From positions 1-64,000 of the forward strand of contig JAAZMR010000117.1 of assembly GCA_012798695.1 (NCBI GenBank): a DNA stretch of 64,000 bases, given 5' to 3'. Each line of letters opens with the position of its first letter. Position 1 is the first letter of the stretch. The stretch is from Bacillota bacterium (GTDB taxonomy: Bacteria; Bacillota; Limnochordia; DTU087). The position numbers were made by a program, and so were the translations under genes. The notes beneath the pieces are model-generated. The model was given only the letters and a program-made list of their open reading frames with translations, was not told the origin of the DNA and ran no database searches. Below, piece after piece: positions 57,300 to 64,000 of the stretch.

Positions 57300-58928
57300 A
57301 TGGCATTAAGAGTAAAGGACGATGTCGTCCAATTGGAGGCGGTAATCGGCAGAAATTCGACTCAGACTATAGCTGAAGGGACAATGACGATCCCCAGCAG
57401 CATGATGCCAGCAGATCGGATTGTAAGGGTGACTGCCGTCCCACGCATCAGTGAGCAATGGATGGAAGAAGATAGAGTGAATATCGATGGAGTCATTGGA
57501 GTAACAGTAATATATGCGGGACACTATGATACAGGGCAAACTTACTATGGCAGCCTACAGGTTGCCGACGGCATTCCTTTCAGTCATTTTGTGGATATTC
57601 CCGGTGTGATGCCCCAGATGCAGTCTCAATGTAATGTCGCTATCCTGGATTTGCAGTCGACTCTACGGACAGATGGCCGGACTGTAGATTTGGACTTGGT
57701 TTTGGAGGTGTCGGCAACCGCCACTGAGAGCCAGGAATTGACCCTGGTCACCGATGCTATAGCCAGCAGCCCAACTAAACTCAAGGTGGTCAAGGAACTG
57801 CTGCATATTGAAGATATAGTCGGGGAGGGCACTGCGCGAGTAGAACTCCGGGAAATGATCCCACTGCCGGTCGGAGGTGGGTCTGCTCTTAGACTGCTGG
57901 AACTACAGGGGCAGTTTCGGCCGGTGGAGAATCGGGTAACCATAGATAAAGTAGTGCTTGTCGGGACAATGAGCTACAAGGCCCTCTGTGCAGCGATCGC
58001 TGAAACCACTGGGGAAGAGCAGATCATCATCCATCAGTGGGAGGATGTATCTCGGGTGGAGTTGAGTGCCGACATACCTGGAAGTCGTTCTGGAATGATC
58101 GCCTACCCCCAGATAGCACCTCTGGTGATTTCGGGGCGGTTAATCAATGACGGACTGATGCTTGCTGTGGATGGAGCTTTATCTGCTGCGGTGAAGGTAG
58201 TGCAACCCTTGAATATCACGGTGGTCGCGGAATTATCCACAGATACCGATATGGAGGTCGGGATTCGTCATAAGACGATCCGCATGCAGCAACTGGGGGA
58301 TATTACCATCAAGGATGTATATGTAGATGGTACGGTAGAACTGTCTGAATCCCGCCCTCCATTAGAGAAATTGCTGGACATGGAAGCCCGTGCGGCAGTT
58401 ACCAACACATCCGTAGTGGGTGGACGGATATTGGTATCAGGTTACGTTGATCTGGCGGCAATGTATGTCGCTAGAACTGATGATTTTAGCCAACCTATAT
58501 ACCACGCGGCATGGGGTAATGCGGGAGTATTCGAAGCTAGCATCAGCACTCCCTCAGCCTCTGCTTCGGCAGGAGCGGATGTGGAAGCCAGTGTGGCTAT
58601 CCAAGATGTGAGAGCAGAACTTTTGAGCCGAGACACGATCGGGTTTCACGTCATAGCTAAGGTGTCTTGCCGGCTGCAGGAGACGGTTATGAAAGAAGTC
58701 GTGGCGGAAGCTGTAGAGTTGCGGAAATTCAAGGGGCGTATACCCACATATACCTGCATCACTTTACAGCCGGAAGATACGCTCTGGAAGTTGGCTACCA
58801 AGTATGGTACGAGTATAGAAAATTTGGTGGAGAGTAACCCGGCACTTGCGGAAACGGTTATGACAGGTGCTCTACCAGCAGGTGAAAAATTATATATCAC
58901 AAGGTCTAGCACAGCATCCTTGTCGTAG
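57300..58928 (+). CDS. SPOCS (DUF3794) repeat protein with LysM domain
   Basis: The 542 residues contain repeated DUF3794/SPOCS units (for example VVQLEAVIGRNSTQTIAEG, VKELLHIEDIVGEGTARVEL), associated with spore coat proteins, and a C-terminal LysM domain (about 485-535; TLQPEDTLWKLATKYGTSIE). There is no signal peptide, which fits a mother-cell coat protein. The ATG at 57300 has a GGGGGGAAGG ribosome site; an ATG at 57258 overlapping the previous stop would add 14 residues. Confidence 0.88.
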   Translation: MALRVKDDVVQLEAVIGRNSTQTIAEGTMTIPSSMMPADRIVRVTAVPRISEQWMEEDRVNIDGVIGVTVIYAGHYDTGQTYYGSLQVADGIPFSHFVDIPGVMPQMQSQCNVAILDLQSTLRTDGRTVDLDLVLEVSATATESQELTLVTDAIASSPTKLKVVKELLHIEDIVGEGTARVELREMIPLPVGGGSALRLLELQGQFRPVENRVTIDKVVLVGTMSYKALCAAIAETTGEEQIIIHQWEDVSRVELSADIPGSRSGMIAYPQIAPLVISGRLINDGLMLAVDGALSAAVKVVQPLNITVVAELSTDTDMEVGIRHKTIRMQQLGDITIKDVYVDGTVELSESRPPLEKLLDMEARAAVTNTSVVGGRILVSGYVDLAAMYVARTDDFSQPIYHAAWGNAGVFEASISTPSASASAGADVEASVAIQDVRAELLSRDTIGFHVIAKVSCRLQETVMKEVVAEAVELRKFKGRIPTYTCITLQPEDTLWKLATKYGTSIENLVESNPALAETVMTGALPAGEKLYITRSSTASLS

Positions 58929-58974
58929 ATAATCTATATAAACTAGTTGATTGGGCGTAGCGATCTGCTACATG

Positions 58975-59004
58975 ACTGCCGGCGCATATTACTGCACCGG
59001 CAGT
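58975..59004 (+). terminator. Stem-loop after the SPOCS gene
   Basis: ACTGCCGG (58975-58982) pairs with CCGGCAGT (58997-59004) around a 14-base loop. No long T run follows. It probably ends the GH18-SPOCS transcript. Confidence 0.5.
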
Positions 59005-59080
59005 TGATATTCACGTAATTGGATGGCACATTTGCCTAGATTTAGAGATAAATCATATGAAGCCATTTAGTGTTTCGCTG

Positions 59081-59111
59081 GGCATAATCTAGAGTGAACC
59101 TACTCATACTA
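59081..59111 (+). promoter_or_regulatory. Forespore-type (sigma-G/F-like) promoter candidate
   Basis: GGCATA (59081-59086), an 18-base spacer and CATACTA (59105-59111). The latter is a perfect sigma-G -10 element; the -35 matches TGAATA at four of six bases, and the spacer fits the 17/18 rule. It lies 46 bases upstream of the Myb-like gene. No sigma-A promoter was seen there. Confidence 0.5.
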
Positions 59112-59157
59112 GACAATACCGGAAAACCTTTCGGGGTAAAAAAGGAGGGGATTAAGG

Positions 59158-60165
59158 ATGGGTTCTGAGCTTAAACAGGAAAGCACCGGGTCAGAAAACG
59201 CTAATCGTATGTATACCGAAGCCGAAGATCAACAGATCTTGGCCAAGTGGTGGAATAAGAAGCTGCGGACAGAATTGGCACAGGAACTCGGCAGAAGCGA
59301 AGCGGCTCTGGCACAACGTTTCTATGCCGTTTTGAAGAAGAAGGGCATAGAGCCAAAAGCATATAGGGCCAATATGAGACAGCAAAGCTCTAGACGGCAT
59401 CTACAGCCCACATCGCCTGCTCATGTTTGGACTCGGGACGAGGATATTATTCTGTGGCGCAGTGTAAGAGCTGGAGAAGACTATACTGCTATTGCTAATC
59501 GTCTTCCAGGCCGTACTATCCAGGAATGCCAGGAACGCTATGAAGCCTTGCGTCTAGCCAACGCTACCGGAGACGCCATGGGAGTTTCTGAAAGCAAAGC
59601 CATACCTGCCAAGATACCTGTACAGAAGACAGGATTTGACCCCACAGCTATTGTAGAGCAAGAAGCAGGTGCTGTGACAGTAAGGCCCTCCGGGGAGGTA
59701 GATGAACTAGATAGCACCGGGGGTAAAGAAGAGGATTCTGATGATTTTCTGGATGTGCTTAGGCGATTTCCTCGTCAGGCGGGAGCTTTGAGCCATCGTA
59801 TGGATGCCATAGAAAACGACATGAAATATGTGAAAGGTAGTTTGGAGTTTACGTTAGAGCATCTGGCTCAGGGCCTCAATAATGTTGCTCAGTACCTGGT
59901 CGGTCAGGAGCAAGATTTTACTGCTTTTGAGAGGGTTCGGCAGGAGAATCAGGCATTACGCAGTGAACTTGCGGAACTAAAACAGCGGATGGAAAACGAC
60001 AATAAAGAACTGAGGAAGGTTTACAATGAGTTAGAGTTTTGGCTAGGCGAGTTTCTAGAGATGCGCAAGATAGAAAAGGTCGCCAACCTCGGTGAGCTAA
60101 TCCCGAAACTAAAATATTCCTATGATAAGTTCGGAGTGCTTTTGCAGATTGAGAGGGAGACCTAA
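59158..60165 (+). CDS. Myb/SANT-like coiled-coil regulator (RsfA-like layout)
   Basis: This 335-residue protein has two Myb/SANT-like helical repeats (about 18-65, YTEAEDQQILAKWWNKKLRT; and about 88-132, VWTRDEDIILWRSVRAGEDY), an acidic linker, and a coiled coil (about 215-300, ending LRSELAELKQRMENDNKELR). The layout recalls the forespore regulator RsfA of Bacillus, which has one such domain; this one appears to have two. AAGGAGGGGA precedes the ATG at 59158. DNA binding is likely; target genes are unknown. Confidence 0.75.
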   Translation: MGSELKQESTGSENANRMYTEAEDQQILAKWWNKKLRTELAQELGRSEAALAQRFYAVLKKKGIEPKAYRANMRQQSSRRHLQPTSPAHVWTRDEDIILWRSVRAGEDYTAIANRLPGRTIQECQERYEALRLANATGDAMGVSESKAIPAKIPVQKTGFDPTAIVEQEAGAVTVRPSGEVDELDSTGGKEEDSDDFLDVLRRFPRQAGALSHRMDAIENDMKYVKGSLEFTLEHLAQGLNNVAQYLVGQEQDFTAFERVRQENQALRSELAELKQRMENDNKELRKVYNELEFWLGEFLEMRKIEKVANLGELIPKLKYSYDKFGVLLQIERET

Positions 60166-60208
60166 AGACCAGATGGCCAAACAAGGGAACATGCCACAAG
60201 AAGCCTTT

Positions 60209-60240
60209 ACCCTGGGGTTTAAACCACCAGGGTCTTGTTC
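60209..60240 (+). terminator. Rho-independent terminator after the Myb-like gene
   Basis: ACCCTGG and CCAGGGT enclose GGTTTAAACC, itself self-complementary, followed by CTTGTTCTT. It lies 45 bases after the stop codon. Confidence 0.6.
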
Positions 60241-60387
60241 TTATAGCAGGGTTTTCCGCTATTCATGGCGAACGCTGATCAATGTTCCTGTCCTGCACCC
60301 ATAAGAACAGATTACTATGGCACGGCGGGGGATTTAAGTATATGATAGAAAACAATCAAGGTTGTGTAGGAAGGAAGGAGAGACAGC

Positions 60388-61629
60388 TTGCGAAACGGGT
60401 TGATTGATCAATGGAGGTTGCGCAAGTCGGTGCTCAGAGCACCATCTGGTGTTGTATTTGCCATCATACTACTATTGTTGGTACTGATTTTGCCGGGTGG
60501 TGTAGGAGTGGTCGGTGCGCTAGCTCCAGATGATGTGGAAGCTGAAGCAGCATTACTGTTTGTTGCAGGGACTAACCAGGTGTTGCTAGAAAAGAATGCA
60601 GACAGCATCGTGGAACCGGCTAGTATCACCAAAATCATGACCATGTTACTGGCTTTGGAAGCTGTTGAAAAAGGGGAAAGCACACTTTCAGATCGAGTTT
60701 TAGTCAGCCCCGATGCAGAAGCTATAGGTGGTTCTCAGGTTTGGTTGAGCGCTGGCGAGGTATTCACACTAGAACAGCTGCTCAAGGCAGTAGCCATTCA
60801 ATCAGCCAATGATGCTGCCTTTGCAGTGGCGGAACATGTGGCGGGGTCTGTGCCGGCCTTTGTGAAGCAGATGAATCGGCGTGCTCAGGAACTAGGTATG
60901 AAGGATACACATTTTGCTAATGTCCACGGACTGCCGCCAGAATCGGGAGAAACGCCAAGTGTCACTACCGCCAGAGATATTAAGAAAATGTCAGAAGCAC
61001 TGCTCAAGTTTCCGGTGGTCTTGGAGTGGACTTCTACCTGGTCAGAGGTTTTCCGATCAGGAGAACCGACGACGGTTTTGTACAATACCAACCGTTTGCT
61101 GAGGGAATATCCGGGTCTCGATGGCGTCAAGACAGGCCACACCGACAATGCCGGTTTCTGCCTGGTAGCTACGGCCGAGCGGGATGATCTGCGGCTAGTA
61201 TCTATCGTCATGGGAACTCCGAGTGATGCCGAGCGTCGGCGGCAAACAAGAAGGCTGCTGGACTATGGTTTTCGAGGTTTTACCTCTCAGAGGCTAGTGG
61301 ATGCTGGCGAAGTAGTCGGGGAGGCGAAAATCAAGAACGGCTCACCCGAAACGGTCAAGATCAAGGCATTGGCTCCTTTGGATGCTCTCGTAGAAAAGGG
61401 CGGCACCGGCGATTTCCACCGGGAGTTGCGGTTGCGATCAGATTTGGAGGCACCTTTGACTGCCGGTGAGTCCATCGGAATATTAGTGGTAACCGAAGCA
61501 GAACATCAGTTGGGCCAGGTGGACATTGCAGTTGAGCAAGACGTGAAGACAGCTGGTGTACTTACTAGAATCTGGCGCTGGCTGCGAGATTTGGTTAAAT
61601 CGATCTTGAAAACCGAAACCACAGCTTAG
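60388..61629 (+). CDS. dacF: D-alanyl-D-alanine carboxypeptidase (DacF/PBP5-like)
   Basis: This low-molecular-weight penicillin-binding protein trims the terminal D-alanine from peptidoglycan stems. The 413 residues start with a membrane/signal segment (about 20-45), then S11 peptidase motifs Ser79-x-x-Lys82 (ASITK), Ser139-x-Asn141 (SAND) and Lys248-Thr-Gly (KTGHTD), then a PBP5 C-domain and a basic amphipathic tail (RIWRWLRDLVKSILK). The TTG at 60388 follows GGAAGGAG. It is a forespore gene in Bacillus; the sporulation setting here agrees. Confidence 0.93.
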   Translation: MRNGLIDQWRLRKSVLRAPSGVVFAIILLLLVLILPGGVGVVGALAPDDVEAEAALLFVAGTNQVLLEKNADSIVEPASITKIMTMLLALEAVEKGESTLSDRVLVSPDAEAIGGSQVWLSAGEVFTLEQLLKAVAIQSANDAAFAVAEHVAGSVPAFVKQMNRRAQELGMKDTHFANVHGLPPESGETPSVTTARDIKKMSEALLKFPVVLEWTSTWSEVFRSGEPTTVLYNTNRLLREYPGLDGVKTGHTDNAGFCLVATAERDDLRLVSIVMGTPSDAERRRQTRRLLDYGFRGFTSQRLVDAGEVVGEAKIKNGSPETVKIKALAPLDALVEKGGTGDFHRELRLRSDLEAPLTAGESIGILVVTEAEHQLGQVDIAVEQDVKTAGVLTRIWRWLRDLVKSILKTETTA

Positions 61630-61654
61630 AAAATCCTCAAAGGAGTTGTGAGCA

Positions 61655-62623
61655 TTGGGCCGGCTAACGGAGATCGCCCATGCCAAGCTAAACCTAGCCC
61701 TTGATGTCGGGGACGTGCGGCCAGATGGCTATCATGAAATCCATTCCATTATGCAGTCTCTGGAGTTAGGGGATATAATAGTCCTGGAAGATCGCCCAGC
61801 GGGAATTGCTCTGGAGTGTCGGACAGGAGACCCTATGAAGCAGGGAGCCTTGCATTTTGTTGGTTCCAACGTGGAGTCAATGCCGCCATCTGATGGCCGG
61901 AATCTAGCTTGGCAAGCAGCAGAGCGATTGATGCAAGCGACCGGGGTGCACAGTGGCTTGCAGATCACGATCCGCAAGGCTATTCCCTTATCGGCGGGGC
62001 TAGCCGGTGGTAGTGCTGATGCGGCAGCTGTCCTCCGAGGGCTCAACAGCCTTTGGAATTTGGGTTTGACTTGCGAAGAATTGGCTGCTATTGGGAAAGA
62101 GATAGGGGCAGATATTCCTTTCTGCCTGTTGGAGGGGACTGCCGAGGTGAGCGGCATCGGGGAGATCGTCAAATCAGTGACACCTCCACCGCCCTGGCCC
62201 ATAATCTTGTTGAAGCAGCCCGTTACAGTTTCTACTGCCGCCTGTTATGCTGGATATGACAGACTCTCCCAACCGGTGAGGGTGGATGTAAATCGAATGT
62301 TGAAGGCCCTGGATGACCAGGACCTAGGGAGAGTCGCGAAGTGCCTTGCCAATTCGTTGGAGGCAGTTACCTTATCGCAGTTCCCAGAATTGCTCCATTG
62401 GAAAACTATTATGGAAGAAGCCGGTTGCCTAGGAGTCTTGATGAGCGGCAGTGGGCCAACTCTCTTTGGATTGGCACGTGATTTGGATCATGGGCAGCGG
62501 ATTTTTACGAAATTGTCAAACATTCTCAAGCAGGAACGTCAAGGCCCTTTGCCTAACCTGTACTTTACCCGGTTGTGGTCAAATGGAGTATGCCAAACTG
62601 AGAAAAGGAGGCGCTATGGGTAA
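61655..62623 (+). CDS. ispE: 4-diphosphocytidyl-2-C-methyl-D-erythritol kinase
   Basis: IspE phosphorylates CDP-methylerythritol in the non-mevalonate isoprenoid pathway. The GHMP kinase motif PLSAGLAGGSADAAAV is at 111-126; other signatures are AHAKLNLALDV, RPDGYHEI and MSGSGPTLFGL. At 322 residues it has a longer C-terminal tail than the usual 280-300. The TTG at 61655 follows AAGGAG. The stop codon shares one base with the start of the GntR gene. Confidence 0.95.
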   Translation: MGRLTEIAHAKLNLALDVGDVRPDGYHEIHSIMQSLELGDIIVLEDRPAGIALECRTGDPMKQGALHFVGSNVESMPPSDGRNLAWQAAERLMQATGVHSGLQITIRKAIPLSAGLAGGSADAAAVLRGLNSLWNLGLTCEELAAIGKEIGADIPFCLLEGTAEVSGIGEIVKSVTPPPPWPIILLKQPVTVSTAACYAGYDRLSQPVRVDVNRMLKALDDQDLGRVAKCLANSLEAVTLSQFPELLHWKTIMEEAGCLGVLMSGSGPTLFGLARDLDHGQRIFTKLSNILKQERQGPLPNLYFTRLWSNGVCQTEKRRRYG

Positions 62624-63318
62624 TGCGTAAACGGCTGGCCCCGATCGAACTGGATAATTACAAGCCTCTTCGGGATATTGTATTTGAAACCTTAAGGGAG
62701 GCAATAATTGCTGGCCAGCTGCGCCCTGGTGAACGGCTCATGGAAGTGCAGATTGCCGAAGAACTTGGGGTAAGTCGGACGCCGGTGCGGGAAGCCATTA
62801 GGAAGTTGGAGTTGGAAGGGTTTGTCATAATGGTACCACGCAAAGGCGCTTATGTATCGGATATGTCCATCAAGGATGTGACCGATGTATTTGAAATACG
62901 CAGGGCTTTGGAAGGCCTTGCTGCCGAACTGGCTGCAGAGCGGATGACTGAAGATGAACTAGAAGAGCTAGAGCGATTACTAGTCCGCACTGCCGAGACT
63001 ACAGCTCGGCTGGATGTTTTATCCACAGTGGATATGGATACCGGCTTTCATCAAGTGATCTACGAAGCCAGTCGTAATGAAAAACTCAGCAATATGCTGT
63101 ATCACTTGCGTGAACAAATTCAACGTTTCAGAACCCAGTCTTTAAGCCGACCCGGGCGTTTGCGACGAGTACTTATTGAACATCAGGGTATCGTGGATGC
63201 TTTGAAACAGCGGGATACAGATTTGGCTCGTCAATTGGCGGAAGGACACATTGACAATGCTGAAGATGCATTGCTGGCCGTGTTTCAAGAAGATGGGGAA
63301 GAGGAAGAGGAATCATGA
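62623..63318 (+). CDS. GntR-family regulator (FadR/FCD type)
   Basis: The 231-residue protein has an N-terminal winged helix (about 15-80; MEVQIAEELGVSRTPVREAI) and a C-terminal FCD ligand domain (about 88-220; VFEIRRALEGLAAELAAERM, FHQVIYEASRN, EHQGIVDALKQRD) with metal-binding-type histidines. It ends in an acidic run. It is placed between ispE and a nucleotidyltransferase with one-base and four-base overlaps; this gene order recurs in Clostridia. The effector is unknown. Confidence 0.92.
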   Translation: MRKRLAPIELDNYKPLRDIVFETLREAIIAGQLRPGERLMEVQIAEELGVSRTPVREAIRKLELEGFVIMVPRKGAYVSDMSIKDVTDVFEIRRALEGLAAELAAERMTEDELEELERLLVRTAETTARLDVLSTVDMDTGFHQVIYEASRNEKLSNMLYHLREQIQRFRTQSLSRPGRLRRVLIEHQGIVDALKQRDTDLARQLAEGHIDNAEDALLAVFQEDGEEEEES

Positions 63319-64000
63319 AGCAGGTCGATGCAGTAGTATTGGCTGGGGCTAGGAATACGGGCCGCTTGCGTAAAATGGATAGTAGTTTCTATGAAGCCAG
63401 TATTGAGATTGCCGGGCGGCCTATGGTTTACTACGTGCTGGATGCTTTGGCAGCTGTTCCCGAAATTGGACGCATTGTTGTAACAGCTCCATCAGGAGCT
63501 TTTGGCGGGGATTGGCAAGGCAAGGTGACCTGGGTGCCCGCGGTTGAGAGCATGATCGGCAACATCCGTCAGGGGATTAGGGCACTCCAGAGTGGAAATA
63601 AGGTTCTAGTTGTAACATCCGATATTCCGCTCCTCAACCCATCGGCTGTATCAGATTTCATCCAGCGATGTCAGGAGCGGGAAGCGGATATTTATTATCC
63701 CATTATTTGTAGGGATGTAAATGATCAGGAATTTCCAGGGGTTAAACGGACGTATGTACGGTTGAGAGAAGGCGTATTTACCGGTGGCAATATGGCACTG
63801 CTCTCACCTGTGATCGTTGAGAATTGCTATACCATGATTGAGCAAGCGATCGCGATGCGCAAGAAGCCGCTTCAGCTCAGCCGTATGCTGGGGTTCAAGT
63901 TCATTGTCAAATTTATCTTCAACCAATTGAGCCTCAGGGAGATCGAGGCTCGGGTGGAAGACATCTTGAGTTTTCGGGGCGTTGGTGTGGTCTCACCATA
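63315..64000 (+). CDS. MobA-like nucleotidyltransferase, truncated by window end
   Basis: The frame opens at the ATG at 63315, overlapping the GntR stop codon by four bases, and runs off the window after 228 codons. The start MKQVDAVVLAGARNTGRLRK has the nucleotide-binding pattern of MobA/IspD-type NTP transferases, although the usual G-x-G-x-R-M loop is altered. A metal-binding aspartate is seen in VVTSDIPLLN. The sugar or cofactor substrate is unknown. Confidence 0.85.
   Translation, partial: MKQVDAVVLAGARNTGRLRKMDSSFYEASIEIAGRPMVYYVLDALAAVPEIGRIVVTAPSGAFGGDWQGKVTWVPAVESMIGNIRQGIRALQSGNKVLVVTSDIPLLNPSAVSDFIQRCQEREADIYYPIICRDVNDQEFPGVKRTYVRLREGVFTGGNMALLSPVIVENCYTMIEQAIAMRKKPLQLSRMLGFKFIVKFIFNQLSLREIEARVEDILSFRGVGVVSP

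Overview
The window is the chromosomal replication origin region of a spore-forming member of the Bacillota (Firmicutes), probably an anaerobic Clostridia- or Limnochordia-like lineage. Three things point there. The order dnaA-dnaN-yaaA-recF-remB-gyrB-gyrA is classic for this phylum. ParB and Noc occur together. Many sporulation-linked genes are present: yyaC, a spore-type Lon (LonC), a DacF-like carboxypeptidase, SPOCS/LysM, 3D/G5 (YabE) and Veg. I cannot name the species. I see no insertion sequence, prophage, CRISPR array or tRNA; the window reads as core chromosome.

Layout. Positions 1-10347 are transcribed leftward: the 5' end of a 16S rRNA gene with its promoter, then (read right to left) a GHKL ATPase with a winged helix, dnaA, dnaN, yaaA, recF, remB, gyrB and gyrA. 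The gene-poor stretch 10348-11187 carries a cluster of DnaA boxes and is the likely oriC; a second small cluster lies between dnaN and dnaA. From 11188 rightward nearly everything is on the plus strand, so genes run with the replication forks on both arms.

Right arm. First come rpmH-rnpA-yidD-yidC-jag-mnmE, two tandem divergent mnmG genes and rsmG. Next is the segregation block noc-parA-parB, with two perfect parS sites in the following larB-larC gap and a perfect Noc-binding site inside noc. Then ykuS-like, yyaC (minus strand), a YkvI-type transporter, a TPR protein, a VanW protein and ilvE. The glycine cleavage operon gcvT-gcvH-gcvPA-gcvPB is followed by pheA, an MscS channel, a DUF951 protein and ychF. 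The replication/ribosome cluster is rpsF-ssb-rpsR-mazG-like-yybS-rplI, followed by lonC and aroE. An unrecognised pair on the minus strand precedes ddl, an ABC-F ATPase, dnaD-dnaB, a YabE-like protein, ksgA and a YkuK-like protein.

The last part is rich in cell-wall and spore functions: an amidase-like protein, veg with two strong tandem promoters, a GH18-like protein, a SPOCS/LysM protein, a Myb-like coiled-coil regulator behind a forespore-type promoter, dacF, ispE, a GntR regulator and a truncated nucleotidyltransferase.

Most notable: the paired MnmG paralogues; the GHKL-winged-helix protein between dnaA and oriC; two nearby wall-hydrolase homologues that have each lost the expected catalytic glutamate (Lys in the amidase, Gln in the GH18 protein); and the Noc site inside noc with a one-mismatch copy in gcvPA. 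All domain calls were made by eye; no database search was run.
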